Notes: generated by a model not told the origin, from the letters alone. DNA of 64,000 nt from Bedellia somnulentella (GCA_963576735.1 OY755183.1:18061213-18125212), one strand, 5' to 3'; shown: positions 32,444 through 43,680, counted from the first letter of the stretch. Translations and numbers: made by a program.

Positions 32444-35270
32444 TTATTTTTTATGTTTTTGTAGTCTAACAATCTTAAAATTAAGTAAAATGTACAATTT
32501 TATTACTAAGATCTCTTTTTGTAAACAATTAATGAGTAAGCTTTTTTTGGTAGTTTTTGTTTTACCGATCCCTGCGATACAGGCTCCGCCTAGTGCAAGG
32601 ATCATCAATTTACTATGTATCTGTAATTTTTGGTGTGTTAATAAACTGTTTTTTTTTTTTTTTGAACAACTCTCATAAATATATATGCAGGCCAGAGTTA
32701 GTACATTTAGCTTTTTGAAAAGTGGTCTACAGGATTCATAAGGTCTTTTTCCGCAAATTGCACGTATACATTTTTTTTGTGCAATAAAAGCCCTGTCTAC
32801 ATTGGTGGAGTTTCCCCATATTACAACCCCATACCTTAATATGGAACTAACATACCCATGGTGTGCAGTTAATGCTGTATTTGTTCCAACTATTTTGCCC
32901 ATACGATATAGTGGGTATACAAATTTATTTATTCTTTTGCAAAGATAGTCCACATGAGCTTTCCAGTTACAGTGTCTATCTAGAATTACACCTAAGAATT
33001 TATGTTCTGTGGATTCACTTATGTATTTGTTGCGACTCGAGATATTTAATACTTGTGGTACATTTTTGTAATTTAAAAATTGTATAAATGTTGTCTTTGA
33101 AAGATTGATTTTAAGATTATTTGACTCGAGCCACGATACAACTTTGTCGACGGTATTATTTACCTCTTTCTCGGTATCGTTTCTTTCTGTTATAATAATG
33201 GAAATATCATCAGCAAAAAGTATACAGTTGTTTTCTGTTATTTTTGGGAGATGATTTATGTATAATAAAAATAGCAAAGGGCCAAGTACACTTCCTTGTG
33301 GCACTCCACACTTATTAACATCGAAAGTAGAACGATAAGATATTATTTCATTGTTATTGTTTCTCCCTTCAATTGTCACGCATTGTTATCTATTTATAAT
33401 ATAGGATTCTAACCATTTCCAAGCAGGTCCTCTAATTCCGTATCTTTCACAACATGTAAGCAAATTCTTATGATCAGCAAAATCAAAGGCTTTAGTCATG
33501 TCAAAAAAAGTAACCACTGCTTGCTTTTGTTGATCTATATTATCTGTTATTAATTTTACTTATTTGAATACTGCTAATGCTGTTGATTTATTCTTTTGAA
33601 AGCCGTATTGATGTTGGCTTAAAATATTAAATTTTTCTAAAAAATTTACAAGTCTATTATAGAAAGCTCTTTCAAATATTTTTGGAATAATACTTATAAG
33701 TGATATAGGCCGATACGACGTCATACACATGTTTTCACCTTTTTTATAAAGTGGTTTTACAAGTGAGATTTTTAACTTATCAGGAAAGGTACCACTTTCA
33801 AATGATAAATTAATTAAATAAGACAGTATCTTCGACAACTCATACCTACATTCCTTGAGTATACTGGTGGGTAAATTATCATAACCAACAGCATTGGTTC
33901 TTTTTAAAGATGTTATTAATTTAATGGTCTCTGGTTCATCGCAAGGGTATAAATACATAGATTCATTAGTATGTGAAACAGTATTAAGTTTATTATTTTG
34001 TATTGATGTATTTTTTGTATTTGTTATGTTAAGATAAAATTTATTGAATTCATTTGCAATATCTGCCGGATTATTAATATATTTTTCATTTATTTTAATT
34101 AATTCAATACTTTTCTTGGTAGTAGGCTTTTTATTTGTAAGTTTACTAACAATATCCCATACAGCTTTACATTTGTTTTTAGAGTTGTTTATATGTTTAA
34201 TGCTATTAAGACGTAATGCTTCGGTTATTGTTTTCCGTAGGCATTTACTATATCTTTGTAATTTAATTTTAATACTAGTTGACTTTGTCTTGTAGTATGC
34301 CTGTCGCATCCTTGACTTCATTCTGCATGACAATTTTAGACCCTTAGTTATCCAGTTTGATTTAGGCTTTTGATATTTAACAGGGATTTTTATTATTGGG
34401 AAACATAAGCCAAAAAATAACGATATTGTATCATGAAAAACATCGAAAGCTTCGTTGACATTTTTTTTTAATAAAACTTCATTCCATGACATTGACTGTA
34501 GACATTCTTTAAATTTTGTTATATTTTCTTGGTAAAAAACTCTTTTAAATTTATAAGTTGTTTTATTTTTACTGACTAACTTATTTTCATGTATTGGTAC
34601 CGTAAGTATTTGACCAGTGTTGTGGTCCGAAATATTTAATTCGAAAATTTCACTCTTTGTTCCCTCGATATTGGAAGCAAAAATATCTAAGCATGAGTTT
34701 ATTCGAGTAGGTTTATCGATCTTAATCTTTAAGTTAAAATTATGCAGAATATTAATGAACTCAATTGTGTCTTTGCAACTTTTATTCATAAGATTTATAT
34801 TAAAATTGTAGCGACGCGCTGTCAGCTCCTACGATAATTAATTCTCTATGATTGTTAATAACCAATTTATGTAGCAAAAGTTCTAGTTTTTGGAAGAAAA
34901 TATTTATTACCGATTTAGGTGTTCGGTATATACATACTACTACATATTTATCATTAAACTCAATCCCACAACATTCAAATACTTTTTCGCTCACAATCTT
35001 ATCAGGGATAATTAGTGGAATATATTCAAAATTATCCTTAACCATTATACATACCCCCTCGCGGCTTACATCCGCACGGCCGAACCACGTTGCAAGTTTA
35101 TATCCTTCTAAAAAATAATTGTCAACATCAGTTGACTTTATAAAAGTTTCGGTTAAGCAAATAATATCAATGTGAATATTTTTTTCAATGAATATTGCCT
35201 GGTTAATTTCCAACATGTCGCGCTTTGATCGGAAAATCGCAACATGCTGGTGAAATAAAGAGATAGTGTC
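32444..35270 (-). pseudogene. LINE A ORF2: endonuclease and reverse transcriptase, frameshifted
   Basis: Endonuclease: RSKRDMLEINQ, IICLTETF, VVVCIYRTP, then IIVG with a ~20-base insertion near 34805 that disrupts the GDFNI motif. RT: NAVGYDNLPTSILKE, SYRPISLISIIPKIFER, HQYGFQKNKST, a break at 33540-33560, a further short break, then CGVPQGSVLGPLLFLLYIN, FADDI, KFLGVILDRH and a Lys-rich end at 32444. Same group as the remnant at 11640-13955. Confidence 0.85.
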
Positions 35271-35363
35271 TTCACCGAAAAAACTGTGCTAATGAATCAT
35301 TTTTAAAATCATCTCCCGCCAATTTACAAATTGAACTGCTTCGTACATGTTCTTGCCTAGTTA

Positions 35364-35614
35364 GGGCCGGCGCTGACTGCCGGCATGGCATGGCAAAGGA
35401 TTTCGGTAAGATATAGCCATTTTTAATCTTATAACCATGAGTATAGAATTCATTTTACTTTATTTTGACACAACGATGCCGAGGGAGGCCGCGGTAGGAC
35501 AGAACGTTGGCATCGTTGTGTAAAATGAATTCTATACTCATGGTAATAAGATTAAAAATGGCTATATCTTACCGAAATCCTTTGCCATGCCATGCCGGCA
35601 GTCAGCGCCGGCCC
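35364..35614. mobile_element. MITE with TTA target duplication (PIF/Harbinger-like)
   Basis: Inverted ends gggccggcgctgactgccgg and its reverse complement, each arm about 110 bp with few mismatches. TTA flanks both ends (35361-35363, 35615-35617). The 3-bp TTA duplication and G-rich ends fit PIF/Harbinger. Inserted between ORF1 and ORF2 of LINE A; no coding capacity. Confidence 0.8.
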
Positions 35615-35686
35615 TTAGTCGTTGGAAATAATATGGTATGGTCCCTTTTAAAGGTATTTTAATTTTATTTGCGTTAGGTATTCACC

Positions 35687-37540
35687 TTTTGAATATATAC
35701 TTATTATTATAATCTAAAGAATCTATTTTAAAATTAATTAAATTACACAAACTTACTTTATTGACACCATCACATTTTATAAAATGACAGTTCTTAAAAA
35801 TATAACATAAGAGTTGAAGTTCATAAGGGTCTAGCAGGCTAAGGGAACAAGATTGGCCCCCGAAGCCGATCTTGCTGATTTTTATGTTGGTGCACCGGTT
35901 TCAGCCACGGTTACTGTGTGACAAAAATCAGCCCTCGATCTTCTTTTGTTTTGGAGATTTTTGACATTTACCAAATCATCAAGGTACTTTTTAAACTTAT
36001 ATTTTAGATAAACTACGCAAGCTAGAACAACCAAACCAAATCACGATAAACGGGAATAAAATTAACTTTTAATCGCATGTTTTTATGGGGGGCCTACCAA
36101 TAGTACTTCTGTCAAAAAATCATAGTTTAATTTTTTTAGTACATTTTTTTGACGTTTGCCGCGGAGGTACACTCACCAAAAAAATCTCAAAAAGAGCTAC
36201 TAAAGACATGTACAAGTGCATAGAAAAAAATTTCCAAAAATCGTGGTGCGTCATGTCAAAAATCGAAAATATTTGCAATACAACACCAGTATTTAAGTAC
36301 TAGAGTAGTATATATTTTATGTAAACTCTTTAGTGTTTATTAGATATTATTTTTATACATACATATTTATACATTTTGACATCTGACATTTGACATTTGC
36401 AATCAAATGGTGCACTACCGTCTCAACACCCCCCTAAGTTACTGTTGGCATAATACAAATATGGATCAGATAAGAAAGCTCAAAGTTGCTCAATGTAGCT
36501 CAGAGGGCAGTGGAGAGGGCTATGCTCGGATTTTCTTTGGGGGGTGTTGAGACGGTAGTGCACCATTTGATTGCAAATGTCAAATGTCAGATGTCAAAAT
36601 GTATAAATATGTATGTATAAAAATAATATCTAATAAACACTAAAGAGTTTACATAAAATATATACTACTCTAGTACTTAAATACTGGTGTTGTATTGCAA
36701 ATATTTTTGATTTTTGACATGACACACCACGATTTTCGGAATTTTTTTTCTATGCACTTGTACATGTCTTTAGTAGCTCTTTTTGAGATTTTTTTGGTGA
36801 GTGTACCTCCGCGGCAAACGTCAAAAAAATGTACTAAAAAAATTAAACTATGATTTTTTGACAGAAGTACTATTGGTAGGCCCCCCATAAAAACATGCGA
36901 TTAAAAGTTAATTTTATTCCCGTTTATCGTGATTTGGTTTGGTTGTTCTAGCTTGCGCAGTTTATCTAAAATATAAGTTTAAAAAATACCTTGATGATTT
37001 GGTAAATGTCAAAAATCTCCAAAACAAAAGAAGATCGAGGGCTGATTTTTGTCACACAGTAACCGTGGCTGAAACCGGTGCACCAACATAAAAATCAGCA
37101 AGATCGGCTTCGGGGGCCAATCTTGTTCCCTTAGCCTGCTAGACCCTTTAATTTTCTTTCGTTCAAAAAATTATTGTGTCGAACACTTAATACCAAGACA
37201 TCTATATTCTCAAATGTTTTTAACACGTTATAAAGCTCTGCTAACATTATAGTTGGATTACAATCATTTTAACCAACACAAATTACTAGTTTATCGTTTT
37301 TATCCAAACAAATATTATCACATGGTTTCAGTATTTCACTTGTGGTCGCATTTGGTTTGATATCTCCAGTTATTTTATATTTTGTATAATTGGAATTTTG
37401 TCTTGAACGTATTAATGAAATTGCAAGACCTTTGCATTGTTGTGCACCAACGATCATAATTTTTGGTAAATCGGTTGATAAAGTTTTTTCGATGAAAAAA
37501 TGAATAGTGAAAATATGGGGAGCCATATATAAATGTTTTA
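35687..37540 (-). pseudogene. LINE A ORF1 C-terminal part, split by the fold-back element
   Basis: From about 37540 the minus strand reads HIFTIHFFIEK, KIMIVGAQQCKGL, then VICVG-stop-ND: a CAA-to-TAA-type stop interrupts a VGQND-like block. It resumes left of the fold-back with ELQLLCYIFKNCHF and stops at about 35687. The VGxxQ...VxxGxND pattern weakly recalls the SGNH-esterase-like ORF1 of CR1-group LINEs. Confidence 0.5.
35826..37148. mobile_element. Fold-back element with 609-bp arms
   Basis: 35826-36434 and 36539-37148 are reverse complements with a handful of mismatches and one indel; the spacer is 104 bp. The outermost bases are aagggtctagcaggctaagg. Each arm carries the same 72-codon frame (36085-36303 +, 36670-36888 -), not similar to anything I know. 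The spacer contains a scrap of RTE coding sequence (KLKVAQ, then RAVERAMLG in another frame). Inserted in LINE A ORF1; the target duplication was not resolved. Confidence 0.85.
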
Positions 37541-37660
37541 TTTTATGTTCCTGTAGGAACCCTTGTGAAATCCGGGATAAATGGTATCCTATATGTTGGC
37601 CAGGTGTATAAGCTACATTCATACCAAATTTGATCAAGATCCGTCGGGTTGAATTAACGT
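37510..37660 (-). repeat. Repeat-F-like fragment
   Basis: cttgatcaaatttggtatga and ggataccatttatcccgg on the minus strand resemble the internal part of the repeat F family. It forms the 5' junction of LINE A. Confidence 0.45.
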
Positions 37661-37744
37661 GATGACCGGACTACAAACAGTCATTTTTTTCAAAAAGCGC
37701 AAATTTGGCTTCAGTATCGAAATTTAAACATATTCCACCGGTTT

Positions 37745-37880
37745 TTATTTTTTTCTTAATAATAATAATCGTTTATTACCGTAAGACATTTACATAAATA
37801 GTTATTACCAGCGGCCTCACACTAGGCAAGCCTGTACCGTGGGTACCAAACACACTTAACAATTCCAATTTTATGAAGTG
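37745..37880 (-). repeat. LINE 3'-UTR end, antisense
   Basis: The minus strand ends gtaataaacgattattatta, closely like the 3' terminus of LINE E. Only the UTR remains, and it abuts LINE B ORF1. Confidence 0.5.
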
Positions 37881-37924
37881 AATTATCATAAATAATAGGT
37901 ATACCGGAAAAAGAAAATGAAAAT

Positions 37925-38371
37925 TTGCAACACATTGTTCTTCTGGTTTCAAAGAAGGTTGGTGTTGAACTATCAGAGCATGATTTAGAAAAAGCAACAA
38001 GGGCAGGTGAAAGACGGATAAATGCTACAAAACCTCAATCACACGGCTCACTCTCACCTAGACCTGTGGTCATAACTTTCTCGAAACTAAAGAAGCGTGA
38101 GGAGTTTCTGAAAAATGCGAAAAGCAGGAGAAATATCAACAGCGTAGAAATTGTCGACGGACCTACAAATCGCTTGTATATAAATGAACGATTAACGAAA
38201 GAAAACCGGCTTCTTTTTCGTGAAGCAAGGAACAGAGCAAAGCAACATAACTTTCGCTACGTGTGGGTCAACCAAGGAACGATTCTGGTCAGAAAATCAG
38301 AAGGTACGTCAGCAATCACAATACGAACAATGGAGGAGCTTGATCAACGTATTGGCACACTTACCGTTTAA
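37925..38371 (+). CDS. LINE B ORF1 fragment
   Basis: Reads VGVELSEHDLEKATRAGER, RPVVITFSKLKKREEF, LYINERLTKENRLLFREAR, YVWVNQGTILVRK and a terminal TIRTMEELDQRIG. This RRM-like block is common as the C-terminal half of insect LINE ORF1 nucleic-acid-binding proteins. The N-terminal part is missing at the junction near 37880. Confidence 0.6.
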   Translation: MQHIVLLVSKKVGVELSEHDLEKATRAGERRINATKPQSHGSLSPRPVVITFSKLKKREEFLKNAKSRRNINSVEIVDGPTNRLYINERLTKENRLLFREARNRAKQHNFRYVWVNQGTILVRKSEGTSAITIRTMEELDQRIGTLTV

Positions 38372-39026
38372 AAAATGTTTTTGGAAGTCTCCATTATGGT
38401 ACCTTCTTGTAAATCTCCTAATCAATCTTTTTTATAATGTTATTGTTTCACAGCCACATTATTTTAATTTGTATTTACACTTCACATATACACTATTAAC
38501 ACAAAATCAAATTCATATTATTTACTACTTTGCATCATTTTTGATAAACGTTTTTATTTTATATTTTATACACATCGATCATATATACCAACGATACACC
38601 AACAAAGCACGAAAAACGGCCCCGCCAAACTGTGCTTATTTATATGATAAGCACAGTTTCACTGACACTCGCGTGCTGGATCTTGTAATTAAAAATAGGC
38701 CTTAAGAAAATGCGCTAAGGACGATAATTGTAGAAAAATAAATATTTAATTGTCAAACAGTCTTGTCATTCTCGCGGTCCACTTTTGTGCGATGAATTTG
38801 TATGGCGTGCGGTATCTTTGGTATATATGATCGAAGTTTATACATTACAATCGGTTCAATCATGTTCGCTGTCGTTTTCGTAGTAAATCTTTTGTATACA
38901 AAATGTTTGGAAAATACTTGCTCTCCAAGAATCTTTACTCTTGCCAGTCTTGCCCGATTATTCCAATTGAATGCAAATCTCAAGAAAAGGTAATCTGTTT
39001 GATATTATACTCATCCACATACATAA

Positions 39027-40979
39027 ATGGTTGATAACGATATATTTCAGGTAACAAAAGACTTAGACAATCTAACTGTATCTAACGCAATAACTTGTCT
39101 CGTTGAAGAAGTTAATTCTCATATACATCTACAACATAAGCTTAAAATATTGTCACAAAACATTAGAAGCGTAAATTGTAATCTTCCAGGGCTTCAGACT
39201 CTTATAGCAAGAATGAATTCAGAACCGGATATAATTACTCTAACCGAATGTTGGTTATCTAAATCACCCACAGTAACAGATTTGACTGGCTACAATCATT
39301 TTTTCACCAAAACAAATCGTAACCAAAATGATGGTGTAGTAATTTATGTCAAGGCTGGAATTAATTGCTACACTTATGAACCTGATGTGCTAGATGCTAA
39401 CTGTCTCGTCACTGTGATAGAAAACTCAATAGTTTTGGTAAGTATTTATCGGTCTCCTAGCTTCAAGAATGTAGATAATTTTATTCTTTCTCTTGATTCA
39501 CTGCTTGTGACACTAAAAAGATTTAAAAATATTTTCATAGTAGGGGATTTGAATATCGATATAATAAGTAGCCCGCTTACTAAACACGCTGATAGTTATT
39601 TTAACCTTACCTCATCTCATGGCCTCCTTCCTGGTCATTTGTTTCCAACTAGAAAAGACAGTTGTCTTGATCATGTCATGATAAAATCAATGCTTAGGAC
39701 GAAAACTTTAGTGATAGAAAATACTCTTACGGATCATGACACTATTTACTTGTGTGTTGAATCATAAAAAATTAAGAAAGAAATCCAAAGTTTTACTACA
39801 AAAATAGATTACACAGGCATATCCAAAACATTATTAGATACAGATTTTAGTAAAGTTCTAAATGGTAATGACTGCAATACTGTAACTGAATGCTTTGCAA
39901 ATATAATTACTAACATTATTGCAGATAATACAAGTACTAAAACTATATCAAAACGTAAAACTCCACTAAAACCATGGATAACTCCAGGTTTACTGCGTTG
40001 TATGAGAAATCGGGATCGAATGCATCTTAAACTTAAAAAGTCAACTCAGGACTTTATTTTACGGGTTTCATACAACCGATACCGAAATTTCTGCAACAAT
40101 TTATTACGTAAGCTTAAACATGCGTATGAAAAATCAGAACTGGAGAAAGCCAGGGCAACAAATATTAAGGCTACATGGCAAGTTATAAACACACTCACAA
40201 ACTATAAACCTAAAAAAACTAAAAACCTAAACTTACTGCTTAAAAATAACAATTACGAGGAAGCTGCAACGGGTATTAATGAATATTTTGCTAATGTGGG
40301 AAAGACAATTGCTAAAAACGTAAAAGAGCATAATCCTGAGCTAACTGACAAATATACAACAAATTTCAGTCTGAGAGATTCATTTGTGCTCCTACCAAGC
40401 GACGGGGAAGAAATAATTAGCGCAATAAATAGCTTGAAAAATAAATTATCTACGGGACCCGATATGATTTCTGCAGTCATATTGAAACAAAATAAATACC
40501 AGCTATTGGCAACTTTGGTTCATATTGTAAACATGACTTTTTCAAATGGAGTATTTCCGAATGTCCTCAAACATGCACATATTGTACCGATTCACAAGCA
40601 AGGTGATAAGTCAGATTACGCTAATTATAGACCAATCTCACTTCTTTCTACGGTGTCGAAAATAGTTAAAAAACTAATTAATTCACGCTTGATAAAATGT
40701 TTAGAAACTAATAACATTATTTCATCTAACCAGTATGGTTTTCGTAATGGAGTTTCAACATCTGATGCGGTTAGTAATTTGACTAATACAATTGTCAAGG
40801 AACTGGATAAGGGAAAAAAGTGTCTGGGTATTTTCCTCGATCTTGCCAAGGCCTTCGATTCTGTGACCATCTCCATACTATTGCAGAAACTAGAAAGTTA
40901 TGGCATTCGTGGCCTTCAGCTTCAGCTTTTTAGAGACTACTTAACAGACAGAATACAGTCTGTAAAATTGGGAGATGCT
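39027..40979 (+). pseudogene. LINE B ORF2 part 1: endonuclease and RT fingers
   Basis: The endonuclease shows LSQNIRSVNCNL, DIITLTECWL, VSIYRSP, IFIVGDLNID and LTDHDT. One in-frame TAA at 39765-39767 separates it from the RT; the frame is otherwise open on both sides. RT motifs: STGPDMISAVILK, NYRPISLLSTVSKIVKKLI, NQYGFRNGVST, FLDLAKAFDSV. Cut by the SINE-B insertion at 40979. Confidence 0.85.
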
Positions 40980-41089
40980 CATAAATAAAAGATGTTATTA
41001 AAGGAAAGAAAAATTTCGACACTGGCGGGGTTCGAACCCCGCCAGTGTCGAAATTTTTCTTTCCTTTAATAACATCTTTTATTTATGAG
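40978..41089. repeat. Perfect 112-bp palindrome, no spacer
   Basis: 56-bp arms centred on ttcgaa at 41031-41036, made of the SINE-B B-box region and tail joined to its own reverse complement. The outer two bases belong to the target site by chance or microhomology. Confidence 0.9.
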
Positions 41090-41766
41090 TAATAATCCCC
41101 ACATGAGGAATTCATGTCAAAAAACATTAAATTATGTGATAGTTAGGCGTTTCCAACATTTGCATTCTATCTGAAAAGGTAGACAAGTGGCCGTCCGAAT
41201 TAGTTAAAATTCGGAGGTAGGAAACGCAAACACTACTTGAACGTGTAAAAAAGAAACAAAAGGATAGAGAAATTTCGCGCTGGATGCCAACTGACACTGT
41301 AGCTCAGTTGGCAGAGCGACGGGGGCGTATACCCGAAGGTCGCGGGTTCGAACCCCGCCAGTGTCGAAATTTTTCTTTCCTTTAATAACATCTTTTATTT
41401 ATGAGTAATAATCCCCACATGAGGAATTCATGTCAAAAAACATTAAATTATGTGATAGTTAGGCGTTTCCAACATTTGCATTCTATCTGAAAAGGTAGAC
41501 AAGTGGCCGTCCGAATTAGTTAAAATTCGGAGGTAGGAAACGCAAACACTACTTGAACGTGTAAAAAAGAAACAAAAGGATAGAGAAATTTCGCGCTGGA
41601 TGCCAACTGACACTGTAGCTCAGTTGGCAAAGCGACGGGGGCGTATACCCGAAGGTCGCGGGTTCGAACCCCGCCAGTGTCGAAATTTTTCTTTCCTTTA
41701 ATAACATCTTTTATTTATGAGTAATAATCCCCACATGAGGAATTCATGTCAAAAAACATTAAATTA
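40980..41766 (+). mobile_element. Tandem SINE-B insertion with palindromic head
   Basis: 787 bp between two copies of ttgggagatgct (40968-40979, 41767-41778). It begins with a perfect palindrome, then carries two head-to-tail units of exactly 316 bp that differ by one seen base (cagagcg / caaagcg). Each unit has a tRNA-like domain (41293-41365 and 41609-41681) with a perfect 7-bp acceptor stem gacactg/cagtgtc, D-stem gctc/gagc, T-stem gcggg/cccgc, A box tagctcagttggc and B box ggttcgaaccc. The anticodon arm is abnormal (4-bp stem). Confidence 0.9.
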
Positions 41767-42777
41767 TTGGGAGATGCTGTTAGTAAGCCATGCTTGGTAA
41801 CCTACGGTGTGCCACAGGGAAGTGTCTTAGGCCCTACACTTTTCTTATTGTATATAAACGACCTTTGCAAGACTAAGCTAAACCAGGGTCAAATTTTTAC
41901 GTTTGCGGATGACACGGCCTTACTTTTCTGGGGCGATGATTGGGAACTCGTTAAAGAGTATGCACAGGTTGGTTTTGATGAAGTTTGCAAGTGGATGGTT
42001 TCAAATTCGTTGAGCCTAAATTGTAAAAAGACAAAAGTTTTAACTTTCAGTATGCGAAAGCATACACAGCCACAGCACGAGTTAAACATTTTGGCTCATA
42101 CACTTAATTGTAAATACCGCACGGAACCAAGCACTTGCAAATGTCCAGTAATACAAACTGCCCGCACCGTTAAATATCTTGGAGTTATTATTGACAGTGA
42201 ACTTACCTTTAGACCGCACATAGAACTTATTACTCCAAGAGTTCGCAAGTTAGTCGCAGTTTTTAATAAGTTAAAGCACGCTATGGACAAAACTACTTTT
42301 AGAATAGTGTATTCTGCATTGTGCGAATCACTGTTATCTTACTGTATTGATTCTTGGGGTGGAAGTTCAAAGTCATTACTACTACCACTTGAAAGGGCAC
42401 AAAGAGCAGTCTTAAAGGTTGGATTAGGGTTGCCTTTTCTTTATCCAACCACTAATTTGTACAGGGAGGCAGATGTTTTGTCTGTTCGGAAACTATTTAT
42501 ATTAAAATTGGTTATGAAAATGCATAACAGTAGTCATAACAATGAAATCAATACACCGTATCCAAGAAGAAACTGTAACATTTTCAAGATACCAAAACTT
42601 AAAACAGTTTTCTCTGGTAGATTTAGTTTGTTTTTGGGTGGTTTTATTTATAACAAACTTTGCAATATATTAAACATTAATGATGTGATTCGTCATGAGC
42701 TCAGGAAAAGTTTGACGTGCTGGTTGAAACAGTTGACATATGGCGAAACAGAGAACTTTTTATTGGTGCAAAAATGA
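41767..42777 (+). pseudogene. LINE B ORF2 part 2: RT palm and C terminus
   Basis: Resumes in the same reading frame after the repeated 12-bp target: YGVPQGSVLGPTLFLLYIND, FADDTALLF, the C-x8-C-x-C cluster at about 42110-42145, KYLGVIIDSELTF, RAQRAVLKV. Stop at 42775-42777. Confidence 0.85.
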
Positions 42778-42814
42778 CGCAATATTAGAGTAACACAGAC
42801 ATCACATTTGACAT

Positions 42815-42895
42815 TTACACGCACACACGCATACACACACTCACATACATCCACACTCACCCACCAACAAACTCACACACACACACTCACAAAAA
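42815..42895. repeat. CA-rich microsatellite in LINE B 3' UTR
   Basis: Imperfect (ac)n with tcac interruptions starting about 40 bases after the ORF2 stop, as in LINEs E and C. Confidence 0.85.
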
Positions 42896-43283
42896 CATAA
42901 CACTGTTTCACAATATTTAGTTTTAGTTTTGTATTTTTAGTAGATGTTAGTAACAATAGCTGTAATATAAGAATAATTTTGTAAGTAATCTTTTTATAAA
43001 ATCAAATTAGTAATTGTGTGAGGTCTTCCGCAATACAGGTCTTATCCTAGTGCGGGGCCGTTAGGAATCTGTAATATTAAGTTTTTATGCTAAATAAACA
43101 ATTTTTATTTATTTATTTATATTAAAATTCATTGATAAAATAGTGTTGAAAATTAATAGCATTAAAATATAAAACTTAATCCATTTCACTAAAAACTAAA
43201 TACAAACTAAATCATAATATAAATCGAAAATAATAATTTTGTAATTGTAAATTATTATAATAAACAATTATACCAATAAAATC

Positions 43284-43680
43284 ACATACATACATAAATA
43301 TTCTCACGCCGTTAGTTCCCATTGGGTAGGCAGAGACTATCGATCGCCACTTTGTACGATCCTGGCAAACCTCTCTAGCTTCATTCACATCCATCAATAT
43401 TTTCATACATGCTCTTTTATTCTTCGTACTTCGGACACCTGCCTTTTTGAGCACATTTTCTATTTGATCTAAATGTATCCTCCGAGGTCGTCCTCTACTA
43501 ACATTACCTTCGACATTGGCTCTATAGATCTCTTTTAACACTTTACTGTCATCCATCCTCTCTACGTGCCCAAACCATCTCAACATTCCTTTTTCTATCT
43601 TTCTTACAATATCATCTTTTACACCACACCTTTCACGAATCACATCATTCCTCACACGATCACATATCCAGTGCTCCATT
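43284..43680 (-). pseudogene. RTE LINE reverse transcriptase C terminus plus tail, antisense
   Basis: The minus frame from 43679 reads MEHWICDRVRNDVIRERCG, GMLRWFGHVERMDD, RGRPRRIHLDQIE; the 3' end is the gcgtgagaatatttatgtat type. 5'-truncated insertion. The stretch on its right, 43681-43954, has no feature. Confidence 0.8.

Larger units (their letters stand above)
32376..37545 (-). mobile_element. CR1/Jockey-group LINE A with nested insertions
   Basis: Minus strand, in order: ORF1 C-terminal part (37540-37149), fold-back element (37148-35826), end of ORF1 (35825-35687), MITE (35614-35364), endonuclease (about 35270-34800), linker and RT (34789-32444), 3' UTR. The 5' end is replaced near 37545 by a repeat-F-like fragment. 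Several frameshifts and stops; not functional. Confidence 0.8.
37925..42777 (+). mobile_element. CR1/Jockey-group LINE B, nearly complete
   Basis: ORF1 part (37925-38371), a long spacer, ORF2 endonuclease (39027-39764), RT part 1 (39768-40979), SINE-B insertion (40980-41766), RT part 2 (41767-42777). A 3' UTR follows with CA repeats (42815-42895), ending in attt repeats near 43120. The 12-bp ttgggagatgct flanks the SINE insertion on both sides. Confidence 0.85.

Noticed and set aside
38220..38705. 161-codon ORF after LINE B ORF1
   Set aside because: Overlaps ORF1 in another frame and continues through AT-rich spacer; no domain.
41293..41365. Functional tRNA gene
   Set aside because: The acceptor, D and T stems pair, but the anticodon arm has only a 4-bp stem and an 8-base loop, and the sequence is embedded in a repeated unit with other SINE copies.
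41101..41732. CRISPR-like or satellite array
   Set aside because: Only two units of 316 bp, each a SINE with pol III boxes, bounded by a single target-site duplication.
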